Shown in pieces: positions 31,083 to 40,255 of a stretch of 64,000 bases of DNA; position 1 is the stretch's first letter; each line of letters opens with the position of its first letter. The position numbers and the translations under genes are program-made. The stretch is taken from contig NZ_MKQR01000007.1 in the NCBI RefSeq assembly GCF_001940455.1, positions 271,378 through 335,377 on the forward strand. Direction: 5' to 3'. Source of the DNA: Actinokineospora bangkokensis (GTDB lineage: Bacteria > Actinomycetota > Actinomycetes > Mycobacteriales > Pseudonocardiaceae). Under the pieces are notes generated by a model. It searched no databases. It worked only from the letters and a program-made list of their open reading frames with translations, and was not told the origin of the DNA.

Positions 31083-31973
31083 TTGTCGCACTCCGCCCTG
31101 CTCTACCGCACGCCGGAGGACTACCTGGCCGCGCTGCTGCCGCTGCTGCGGCAGGCGGCCACCACGCCCACCACCGTCGTGGTGCCCGAGCCCAACCTGC
31201 GGCTGCTGCGCGAGCACTGCGCCGCCGACGGCGTCGACGCGCACATCACCTGGCGCGACGCGGGGGACCTCGCGCGCAACCCCGGCCGGTTGGTGCCGAT
31301 GGTGCTGCACCCGGTGCTCGACGAGCGGGCGCTGGTCGTCGCGGAGGTCGAGTGGCCGGGGCGGACGGGGGTCGAGCACGCGGCGTGCGTGCGCCACGAG
31401 GCCTCGGTGAACTACCTGCTGGACGGGCGGTCGGTGCGGCTGCTGTGCCCGTACTCGGCGGAGCTGGGTGCCGACCGGGTGGGCGCGGCGTACCTGACCC
31501 ACGCCGTCGTGGAGGGGGGCGCGGGCGGCCACGGGTACTCGCCGGAGCGGGCGCTGGCGTTGAGCAACGTGGAGTTCGACGAGCCCGGGGGCGACGTCCG
31601 GGAACTGCGGGTGGGGGCGGGGGAGACCGGGTCGCTGGGGACGGCGCGGGCGGTGGTGGACGGGATCGCGGCCGGGGCGGGGTTGTCCGCGGAACGGCGC
31701 GGGGACGTGGCGCTGGTGGTGACCGAGCTGGTCACGAACAGCCTGGAGCACGGCGGGGGAGAGGCTGTGCTGCGGGTGTGGGTGGGTGGTGGCGAGCTGG
31801 TGTGCGAGGTGCGGGACCGGGGCAGGTTGGTGGACCCGCTGGCGGGGCTGCGGGTGGCGCCGGTGGACCAGCCGAACGGGCGGGGGTTGCTGCTGGTGCA
31901 CACGATGGCCGACCTGGTGCGGTTCCGGGTCGGCGACACCGGCACGGCGATCCGGGCGCACTTCCTGGTGTGA
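31083..31973 (+). CDS. MEDS-domain protein with anti-sigma-type HATPase (RsbA-like)
   Basis: A 296-residue protein. The first 170 residues form a MEDS sensory domain (HSALLYRTPEDYLAALLPLL, then HEASVNYLLDG...LLCPYS), the rest a GHKL ATPase with N-box VVTELVTNSLEHGG, DRGRLVDPLAG and GRGLLLVHTMADLV. Such proteins are labelled RsbA-family regulators in actinomycetes and are thought to control STAS or sigma partners. The start is TTG at 31083 after AGAGGGCAGG. A -10-like TACATT is at 31048-31053. Divergent from the large kinase-phosphatase gene, 147 bases away. Confidence 0.82.
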   Translation: MSHSALLYRTPEDYLAALLPLLRQAATTPTTVVVPEPNLRLLREHCAADGVDAHITWRDAGDLARNPGRLVPMVLHPVLDERALVVAEVEWPGRTGVEHAACVRHEASVNYLLDGRSVRLLCPYSAELGADRVGAAYLTHAVVEGGAGGHGYSPERALALSNVEFDEPGGDVRELRVGAGETGSLGTARAVVDGIAAGAGLSAERRGDVALVVTELVTNSLEHGGGEAVLRVWVGGGELVCEVRDRGRLVDPLAGLRVAPVDQPNGRGLLLVHTMADLVRFRVGDTGTAIRAHFLV

Positions 31974-32152
31974 CCGCGCCGCCCGCGCAGCGGCGGAACG
32001 GGGTCGTGGCGCTGCCGACCGGTGACCTTGGCCGAGCCGTTCCCCGGACGTGCCGTCACCGGGACCGGGGTTCGGTGATGGGCTCCCAGGCGCGGGGCGG
32101 ATTCGGCCCTGGCGCTGGTGAACTGGGGTTTTGCGCGCGTGCGCGGCTGGGC

Positions 32153-32178
32153 GCTTGACCTGCCGCACGACCGGGTAC
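32153..32178 (+). promoter_or_regulatory. SigF/SigB-type promoter
   Basis: GCTT (32153-32156), 16 bases, GGGTAC (32173-32178). It matches GNNT-N16-GGGTAY and is 37 bases before the ATG at 32216, which has its own AGGAGG. Confidence 0.5.
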
Positions 32179-32215
32179 GTCTGGGTCAGTGACGCGTTGT
32201 GACCAGGAGGATGAG

Positions 32216-32683
32216 ATGAACGAGCACCCCCGCGGCGTGGCCCGCAGGCTCGTCGCCGTCACCCGCGGCGGCGCGATGGACCCCCGGGGTCCCGAGGGGG
32301 CTCTGGACGTGCTGTCCGGGCCTGATCACCGGGACCGGTTGTCCGCGGTGCTGCGGGAGCTGGTGGAGGCGACGGCGGGCATGATGCTGTGCCGCGCCGA
32401 CTCCGCGGACGCGGAGAAGGCGTTCGTGCTGGACCTGCGGGACGAGGAGGGCAACCCGGTCGTCGTCGACGAGCTCGACCCGCCGGTGCGGGCCCTGGTG
32501 CGGGCGCTGCTGGCCGAGCTGAACGGCAGGCCCGAGGACACCGGCTTCCAGCTGGAGCTGGCGCTGCTCGACGACCCGCGGTTCGACCCGGTGGACGTGC
32601 TGGTGCTGGCCCTGCTGTGGACCGTGGGGTCGATCGAGTGGTGCGAGGAGCACGACGCACCGACCCCGGGGTGGTTGGTGTGA
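32216..32683 (+). CDS. hypothetical protein, 155 aa, stress-type context
   Basis: No family recognised. It is an acidic, soluble, largely helical protein with one short hydrophobic run near the end (VDVLVLALLWTVGSIEWCEEH). ATG preceded by AGGAGG at five bases; an upstream in-frame start at 32189 lacks a site. A SigF-like promoter lies just before it and the partner-switch genes are next door. The stop overlaps a possible upstream GTG start of the next gene. Confidence 0.62.
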   Translation: MNEHPRGVARRLVAVTRGGAMDPRGPEGALDVLSGPDHRDRLSAVLRELVEATAGMMLCRADSADAEKAFVLDLRDEEGNPVVVDELDPPVRALVRALLAELNGRPEDTGFQLELALLDDPRFDPVDVLVLALLWTVGSIEWCEEHDAPTPGWLV

Positions 32684-32833
32684 CGGCCGTGCAGGAGCGC
32701 CCCGCGCGCCGCGAGGTCGGGCCCGCCCGGCCGCGGCGCGTGGGGGCCGTCCCCACCGGGGTCGACCTCGCCACCGCCGTCGCCAACTCCGCGACGGGCG
32801 TCTACCAGGGCGAGGACGAAGATCCGCTGGGTG

Positions 32834-32859
32834 GTGTCCTCGCCGGGAGCAGCGGGTAC
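32834..32859 (+). promoter_or_regulatory. SigF/SigB-type promoter for a leaderless transcript
   Basis: GTGT (32834-32837), 16 bases, GGGTAC (32854-32859). The ATG at 32869 begins nine bases later, so the transcript would start at or very near it. Confidence 0.45.
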
Positions 32860-32868
32860 CCGCGCCCC

Positions 32869-33207
32869 ATGTCCCACTACAGCCACACCACCACCGCCGC
32901 GGTCCCCGCCGACGAGGTGTTCGCGTACGTGGCCGACGTGCGCCACCTGCCCGACTGCATCCCCGGCTTGGGCGAGGAAGCGGACCACGCCTGCGCCTGG
33001 GTGCACGTCGACCGCGCTGGCCGCTGCATGCGTTGGGGCGCCGACGGTCCCGACGACTACCACGGTTCGCTGACGGTCACCGAGACCTCCGCCGGGCAGT
33101 GCGAGATCGAGGTCCAGGTGACCACGACCCGGGGCGAGGACCCCGACGTGCGGCGGTGCATCAAGTCCACTGTGGTCGGACTGACCCGGGCCGTCGCCGC
33201 GGCCTGA
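32869..33207 (+). CDS. small SRPBCC-fold protein
   Basis: A 112-residue SRPBCC/polyketide-cyclase-like protein: HYSHTTTAAVPADEVFAYVADVRHLPDCIPG is the classic opening strand and helix, and the end CIKSTVVGLTRAVA fits the closing helix. It probably binds a small hydrophobic ligand. ATG 32869 is preferred because a SigF-type promoter ends nine bases before it. The frame is, however, open from a GTG at 32680 that overlaps the previous stop (GTGA), adding 63 residues of Ala/Arg/Gly-rich sequence with good codon bias; that longer form cannot be excluded. Confidence 0.68.
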   Translation: MSHYSHTTTAAVPADEVFAYVADVRHLPDCIPGLGEEADHACAWVHVDRAGRCMRWGADGPDDYHGSLTVTETSAGQCEIEVQVTTTRGEDPDVRRCIKSTVVGLTRAVAAA

Positions 33208-33236
33208 GCGCTGGCCCACGGCGCAGGCGCACAGCG

Positions 33237-33734
33237 TCAGCCTTCGAGCACGCCGTCGAGGAACTTGTCCAGGTTGATCCGCACCCGCAGGATCCTCTCG
33301 TCCAGGGTCAGGGTCTCGGTGGGCTGCACCATCTCCGGCTTGAGCTTGCCCCGCAGGTACAGCGAGCACGCCAGGTCGGAGCAGATGTAGGTGCCCCGCG
33401 TGTTGCCCTGCCGCCCGGCCTCGCCCGCCTTGCGCGCGGAGAACAGCGCCACCCCGGTCGAGCTGTGCGTGGTCATGCACAGCGAGCAGACCGACGTGCG
33501 GACGAAGCTCGTGGCGCCCTTGGGCGGCACCGCCAGGGTGAGGCCGACGATCCGGTCGTTCCAGCTGGCCACCAGGTAGGCGCGGGTGGGCGCGCCCTGG
33601 TCGCGCCAGCCGAAGAAGTCCAGGTCCGCCCACGGGACCGCCTCCAGCGGCTTGGGCACGGGCAGGCGCTTGGCCTCGCCCTTGGAGCAGTTGGCGAAGC
33701 TGGCGCGGATCTCGGGTTCGGTGAGCTGGTGCAT
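33237..33734 (-). CDS. FBP-domain zinc-finger protein
   Basis: A 165-residue protein with the FBP / FusB-like treble-clef domain: SVCSLCMTTHSSTGVALFSARKAG and YICSDLACSLYLRGKL supply four zinc Cys. In staphylococci the related FusB/FusC proteins bind elongation factor G and give fusidic acid resistance; actinobacterial members are mostly uncharacterised. ATG start. Its stop faces the SRPBCC gene. Cytosolic and soluble. The family is clear, the role here is not. Confidence 0.82.
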   Translation of the reverse strand: MHQLTEPEIRASFANCSKGEAKRLPVPKPLEAVPWADLDFFGWRDQGAPTRAYLVASWNDRIVGLTLAVPPKGATSFVRTSVCSLCMTTHSSTGVALFSARKAGEAGRQGNTRGTYICSDLACSLYLRGKLKPEMVQPTETLTLDERILRVRINLDKFLDGVLEG

Positions 33735-33818
33735 GGTCCCGGGTGGTGTCGGTGGCTGTCCTGGCGCCGCAGACGGTAGTTCACCGCGCCTCAGCGGACC
33801 CAGGGGTTTTCCGCCGGG

Positions 33819-35870
<2,052 letters not shown>

Positions 35871-35876
35871 CCGGCG

Positions 35877-35882
35877 ATACTA
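35877..35882 (-). promoter_or_regulatory. -10 box for leaderless recQ transcript
   Basis: Minus-strand TAGTAT ends six bases before the GTG at 35870. Confidence 0.55.
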
Positions 35883-36048
35883 CGACGAACGGCCGACCCG
35901 CCCCCGACCCCCGCGCCGGTACCTGTGGACAACTCGCGTCGCCGCAGGTCGGGCGCGGGGGCCGGGGCGCGTCGGCCGCCGGGGCGGGGTGGGACGGCCC
36001 CGCCCCGGCAACCGGGTCGGCCCCGCGCGGGCGGGACCGGGCCGGGGG

Positions 36049-36927
36049 TCAGCCGTCGTAGCCGGTCACGTGCACGTAGTCGACGACGAGCTGGTTGGGG
36101 AACTGCGTGGAGCCGTCGGGGTCGCCGGGCCAGTAGCCGCCGACCGCCAGGTTGAGGATCATGTAGAAGGGGTGGTCGAACACCCACCGGTTGCCGCCGA
36201 CGTCGCCGGTGGTCTTGGTGGAGTAGGCGTTGCCGTCCACCGACCACACGATCCGGCCGGGGGTCCAGTCGACGGCGAAGGTGTGGAAGCCGTCGGCGAA
36301 GTCGCCGCCGATGCCGTAGGGCGCGCCGATGCCGCCGGAACCGGAGTAGCCGGGGCCGTGGATGGTGCCGTGCACGGTCTTGGGCTCGAAGCCCACGTTC
36401 TCCATCACGTCGATCTCACCGCACTGCGGCCACCCCGCGCTGCCGATGTCGTTGCCCAGCATCCAGAACGCGGGCCACATGCCCTGCCCGCGCGACATCT
36501 TGATGCGCGCCTCGAAGCGCCCGTAGGTCTGGGTGAAGGTCTGCGCCGTGCTCAGCCGCGCGGAGGTGTACTCGCAGGGGCCGTACCAGCACTGGTACCC
36601 GCCCGGGTTCTCGCGCTTGGCGGTGATGACCAGGTTGCCGTTGCCGTCGAGCGCGGCGTTGTTGGTGCCGTCGGTGTACCACTGCCGCTCGTGGTTGTTC
36701 ACGTTGTCGCCGGTCTCGAACCGCCACTTGGACCCGTCGACCCCCGACCCGGCCGGGCCGTCGAAGTCGTCGGAGAAGGTGGTGGCCGCGGCGTGCACGG
36801 GCTCGGCGGGGGCGGCCTGCGCGGTGGGGGTCGCGGTGGTGGACAGGGGCACGAGCAGGGCGGTCGCGGCCACCGCGCCCCAGGAGAACGCGCCGCGCAG
36901 ACGGGATCGGGTCGACTTCGTTGTCAC
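36049..36927 (-). CDS. secreted glycoside hydrolase family 16 (beta-glucanase)
   Basis: A 292-residue GH16 enzyme, likely an endo-beta-1,3- or 1,3-1,4-glucanase acting outside the cell. A signal peptide runs to about residue 46 (SRLRGAF hydrophobic core, then QAAP). The catalytic strand GEIDVMENVG has nucleophile E171, D173 and acid/base E176. FWMLGNDIGSAGWPQCG and DWTPGRIVWSVDG are further GH16 blocks. GTG 36927 is chosen because GAGGTG lies six bases before it. No carbohydrate-binding module. Upstream promoter and palindrome suggest carbon-source control. Confidence 0.92.
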   Translation of the reverse strand: MTTKSTRSRLRGAFSWGAVAATALLVPLSTTATPTAQAAPAEPVHAAATTFSDDFDGPAGSGVDGSKWRFETGDNVNNHERQWYTDGTNNAALDGNGNLVITAKRENPGGYQCWYGPCEYTSARLSTAQTFTQTYGRFEARIKMSRGQGMWPAFWMLGNDIGSAGWPQCGEIDVMENVGFEPKTVHGTIHGPGYSGSGGIGAPYGIGGDFADGFHTFAVDWTPGRIVWSVDGNAYSTKTTGDVGGNRWVFDHPFYMILNLAVGGYWPGDPDGSTQFPNQLVVDYVHVTGYDG

Positions 36928-36990
36928 CGGTGTCACCTCATTCCGCGGCGCCGCGGACCTCGGGACAGGTCCGGCGCCGCGCTCGCGGGT

Positions 36991-37040
36991 GTTTGTGCGG
37001 GGTGACAACAAACTATGCCCGGTCCAGACCACCCAGACAA
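36991..37040 (-). promoter_or_regulatory. GH16 gene promoter with palindromic operator
   Basis: Minus-strand TTGTCT (37040-37035), 17 bases, CATAGT (37017-37012). Just downstream and touching the -10 is an inverted repeat GTTTGT / ACAAAC (36991-36996 with 37008-37013) around 11 bases. A repressor there would block transcription start. Confidence 0.5.
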
Positions 37041-37090
37041 GGGGGAAGTTCACCGGATGTCCCGGTTGTCCGGCGCCGGTGCACGGGCGC

Positions 37091-38071
37091 TCAGCTCCCG
37101 GCGTCCTCCGCGGCGGCGCGCTCGGCGGCCCGCTTGCGGCGTTTGCCCTCGTGCATGGCCTGGACGCGGGCCACCGGGATGGTGTGCCCCTCGGCCACCA
37201 GGTCCTCGGGCAGGGGGACGGCCGGGGGCATCAGCTCGGCCCACTTGTCTCGACCGTCGAGCAGCTCCACGGCGTTGTGCACGGTGAAGCCCTCCGGCCG
37301 CGCGCCCGCCAGCTCCGACCAGTCCAGCGGGAACGACACCGGCAGGCCGGGCCGCTTGCGCGGGCTGTAGGCGGCGGCGGTGGTGGCGCCGTAGGCGCGG
37401 GTGGAGTCCAGGAACACCTTGCCGTGCCGGTCGTCGCGGATGAACGCGGTGGTGGCCAGGTCGGGGTCGATCCGCTCGGCGCGCACGGCGATGGCGCGCA
37501 TGGCGGCCGCCATGTCGTCCGGCTGCGCGCTGTCCACAACGGGCACGAAGATGTGCAACCCCTTGGCGCCGCTGGTCTTCACCGCGCCCGCCAGCCCGCT
37601 GTCGGCGAGCGCGGCGCGCACCAGTTCGGCCGCCCGCACCGCCAGGGAGAACTCGCCGCCCTCGGGCGGGTCGATGTCGAGCACGAGGTGGGTGGGGTGC
37701 AGCGGGCGCTCGGCGGGCGCGAGGGTGGGGTGGTACTCGATCGCGCGCTGGTTGCCGAACCACAGCAGGGTCTTGCGGTCGTCGCACAGCGCGTACCGGA
37801 TCGTCCGCTTCGACGACTCCGCCCACACCTCCACCGAGCGCACGTAGTCCGGGGTGTACTTGGGCAGGTTCTTCTGCATGAACGCGTCCTGCCCGCGCAG
37901 CACCCGCACCACTGACAGCGGCCTGCCCGCCAGTACCGGCAGGAACCGGTCGGCCACGGCGTCGAGGTAGTCGACCAGGTCGCGCTTGGTGGCCCCGGCG
38001 CCGGGGAACAGCTCCTGGTCGAGGTTGGTCAGGGCCACGCCGTCGCGCGTCTCGCCCTTGTCGCCGCTCAT
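37091..38071 (-). CDS. LigD-type polymerase/primase domain protein
   Basis: A 326-residue archaeo-eukaryotic primase-family enzyme equal to the LigD polymerase domain alone. Catalytic D132 and D134 lie in LVLDIDPPEGG; KTSGAKGLHIFVP and STRAYGATTAAAYSPRKRPG are further motifs. In NHEJ it adds nucleotides and fills gaps at ends held by Ku. Ku is encoded at 1678-2667. No ligase or phosphoesterase domain is attached. ATG 38071 is preferred to an in-frame ATG 84 bases upstream because family similarity begins near it; the ribosome site is weak. An AT-rich patch (38085-38098) precedes it. Confidence 0.9.
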   Translation of the reverse strand: MSGDKGETRDGVALTNLDQELFPGAGATKRDLVDYLDAVADRFLPVLAGRPLSVVRVLRGQDAFMQKNLPKYTPDYVRSVEVWAESSKRTIRYALCDDRKTLLWFGNQRAIEYHPTLAPAERPLHPTHLVLDIDPPEGGEFSLAVRAAELVRAALADSGLAGAVKTSGAKGLHIFVPVVDSAQPDDMAAAMRAIAVRAERIDPDLATTAFIRDDRHGKVFLDSTRAYGATTAAAYSPRKRPGLPVSFPLDWSELAGARPEGFTVHNAVELLDGRDKWAELMPPAVPLPEDLVAEGHTIPVARVQAMHEGKRRKRAAERAAAEDAGS

Positions 38072-38279
38072 GCCGGTCAGCCTGTCAACATATAAACAGA
38101 GTGACAAGTCGTGGCCGGTGCCGAACGGCCGCGCGCGCTGCGACCGGTGTCCCACAACGGAAGTCGCGAACCGGGCGGGAAAGCGGCGAACCGCGCGGCG
38201 CCCACCCCAGACATCGCCGCGGGGGCAGGCGGCGTTTCACGGACCGGCCCTTCCCAAGCGCGCGATCCTCGGGAAAAGA

Positions 38280-38305
38280 TCACCGGGTACGTGTCAACCC
38301 GGTGA
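38280..38305. promoter_or_regulatory. 9-bp inverted repeat before the M4 protease gene
   Basis: Perfect TCACCGGGT (38280-38288), eight bases, ACCCGGTGA (38297-38305), 45 bases upstream of the ATG at 38351. It may be an operator or a leader hairpin. A GGGTAC lies inside but no matching -35 is spaced correctly. Confidence 0.45.
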
Positions 38306-38350
38306 GTGGTTCGCCGCCGCCGGGTTCCCCTGCGACACGAGGAGCACCGC

Positions 38351-39907
38351 ATGAAACGCCTCGTCCCGGGCCGCGCCCTGCCCGCCTGCCTCGCCACCGC
38401 CGCGCTCACCGCCTCCGCCCTGGCCGCGGTCGCCGGACCGGCCGCCGCCGCGCCCGCGCCGCTGACCAAGCCGGGCGCGCTGTCGCTGGCCGCCACCGAG
38501 TCCGGGAAGGTCGCCGCCGCCGCGGGCCTGGGCCCGGCCGAGCGGTTGGTGGTCAAGGACGCCATCGCGGGCAAGGACGGCGCGCGGCACCTGCGCTACG
38601 ACCGCACCTACGGCGGCCTCCCGGTGCTCGGCGGCGACCTCGTCGTCACCGAGGCCGCCGACGGCGCGATCCGCTCGCTGCACAAGGCTTCCGACGCCGC
38701 GTTCACCCTGTCGACGACGCCGGTGCTGACCGCGGCCGACGCGGGCGCGCGGGTGCTGTCCACCCGGGCCGCCGAGCCGATGGCCACCGCCTACGCCCAG
38801 CGCGGGCAGTCCACGCTGATGGTCTACGCCGTGCGCACCGCGCCCGTGCTGGCCTACGACACCGTCCTCACCGGCATCAAGGCCGATCAGACGCCGAGCG
38901 TGCTGCACGTGGTCACCGACGCCGCCACCGGCGCGGTGCTCTACACCCACGACGAGGTCGAGACGGCCGCGGGCACCGGGGAGTCGATGTACGGCGGGTC
39001 GGTCACCCTCGACACCACCGAGACCTCCGGCGGCTACCAGCTCACCGACCCGGGCCGGGGCAACCAGGAAGTGCTCGACGACAAGTCGAACCAGGTGTTC
39101 ACCGACGCCGACAACGCCTGGGGCGACGGCACCGCGGCCGACCCCGCCACCGCCGCGGTCGACGCCGCCTACGGCGCCGCGACGACGTGGGACTACTACA
39201 AGAACTCCTTCGGCCGCAACGGCATCGCCGACGACGGCCGCGGCGCGCAGAGCTTCGTGCACTACGGCAACGCCTACCAGAACGCGTTCTGGAGCGACAG
39301 CTGCTTCTGCATGACCTACGGCGACGGGGCGAACGACGAGCACCCGCTGACCGCGCTGGACGTCGCGGGCCACGAGATGTCGCACGGCGTCACCTCCGAG
39401 ACCGCGGGCCTGGTGTACTCCGGGGAGTCCGGCGGGCTCAACGAGGCCACCAGCGACATCTTCGGCACCATGGTGGAGTTCTCCGCGGGCAACGCCGCCG
39501 ACCCGGGCGACTACCTCATCGGGGAGCGCATCGACCTGTTCGGCACCGGGGAGCCGCTGCGGTACATGGACGACCCGACCAAGGACGGCAAGTCGGTGGG
39601 CTGCTGGACCTCCAGCACCGGCGGCCTGGACGTGCACCACTCCTCCGGCGTGGCGAACCACTTCTTCTACCTGCTGGCCGAGGGCAGCGCGAACAGCCCG
39701 ACGTGCGGCGCCCCCGCGGTGACCGGGATCGGCCGGGAGAAGGCCGCCGCGATCTGGTACAACGCGCTGACCACGAAGTTCGTCTCCACCACGGACTACG
39801 CCGACGCGCGCACCCAGACCCTCGCCGCCGCCGAGGAGCTCTACGGCGCGGGCAGCGCTGAGGTGTCCGCGGTGGCCGCCGCGTGGTCGGCGGCGGCCGT
39901 CGACTGA
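38351..39907 (+). CDS. secreted thermolysin-family (M4) metalloprotease
   Basis: A 518-residue exported zinc endopeptidase precursor. Signal peptide about 1-35 (ends AAAAPAP), FTP propeptide to about 205, then the catalytic domain. Zinc ligands and base are in HEMSH (341-345) with the third ligand E365 (GGLNEATSD); the later substrate His region is DVHHSSGVANHFFYLL. No carboxy-terminal binding domain. ATG with GGAG upstream. A strong hairpin ends the transcript. Typical of extracellular nutrition in soil actinomycetes. Confidence 0.94.
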   Translation: MKRLVPGRALPACLATAALTASALAAVAGPAAAAPAPLTKPGALSLAATESGKVAAAAGLGPAERLVVKDAIAGKDGARHLRYDRTYGGLPVLGGDLVVTEAADGAIRSLHKASDAAFTLSTTPVLTAADAGARVLSTRAAEPMATAYAQRGQSTLMVYAVRTAPVLAYDTVLTGIKADQTPSVLHVVTDAATGAVLYTHDEVETAAGTGESMYGGSVTLDTTETSGGYQLTDPGRGNQEVLDDKSNQVFTDADNAWGDGTAADPATAAVDAAYGAATTWDYYKNSFGRNGIADDGRGAQSFVHYGNAYQNAFWSDSCFCMTYGDGANDEHPLTALDVAGHEMSHGVTSETAGLVYSGESGGLNEATSDIFGTMVEFSAGNAADPGDYLIGERIDLFGTGEPLRYMDDPTKDGKSVGCWTSSTGGLDVHHSSGVANHFFYLLAEGSANSPTCGAPAVTGIGREKAAAIWYNALTTKFVSTTDYADARTQTLAAAEELYGAGSAEVSAVAAAWSAAAVD

Positions 39908-39923
39908 GGCCCCCACCTGGTCC

Positions 39924-39959
39924 GACCGCCCCGGCGCTGCCCTCGGCGCCGGGGCGGTC
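39924..39959 (+). terminator. terminator of the M4 protease gene
   Basis: Fourteen-base perfect inverted repeat (39924-39937 with 39946-39959) around an eight-base loop, 16 bases after the stop. Confidence 0.75.
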
Positions 39960-40255
39960 CCCTGTCCCCGGCGGGAATGGCAGGGCATTGCGGCAAGCTC
40001 TGAAAAGCTTGAGGTATCAAGCGTTATCTGGATCTGACAAACTGGCCGGTAGCCTTTTGCGCCGTCGCGCGGTGCCGCTGGACCTGCGGTAACGTCGTCA
40101 CAGATGATCTGCGCCACTGCACGCTCACCGAGGTGAGTGTTCGGCGCGGCGGCTTCTGCGGATTGGTGCGCTCTTTCCTGTCGCCTGTTTTCCCGCGTGT
40201 AACGCTGCATTAGCGTGCGAACCCCAGGACCCGTTCAGTGTCGAGGAGTTCGGAC
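39960..40255. other. AT-richer spacer with clustered inverted repeats
   Basis: About 296 bases without a gene, clearly less GC-rich than average. It holds overlapping palindromes CAAGCT-N6-AGCTTG (39994-40011) and GCTTGA-N4-TCAAGC (40007-40022), another CTCACC-GA-GGTGAG (40124-40137), and a -10 TAGCGT at 40211-40216 for the cutinase gene. The layout suggests a complex regulatory region for the secreted hydrolase. Confidence 0.5.
40211..40216 (+). promoter_or_regulatory. -10 box of the cutinase gene
   Basis: TAGCGT, 39 bases before the GTG at 40256. A weak TTTTCC -35 lies 17 bases upstream. Transcript start would be near 40223. Confidence 0.45.

Noticed and set aside
38285-38290. GGGTAC as a SigF -10 for the M4 protease
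   Set aside because: No GNNT or GTTT lies 14-17 bases upstream; the hexamer is part of the inverted repeat.
39960-40255. Riboswitch before the cutinase gene
   Set aside because: The palindromes do not form any riboswitch pattern I know, and the likely transcript start at about 40223 lies after them.
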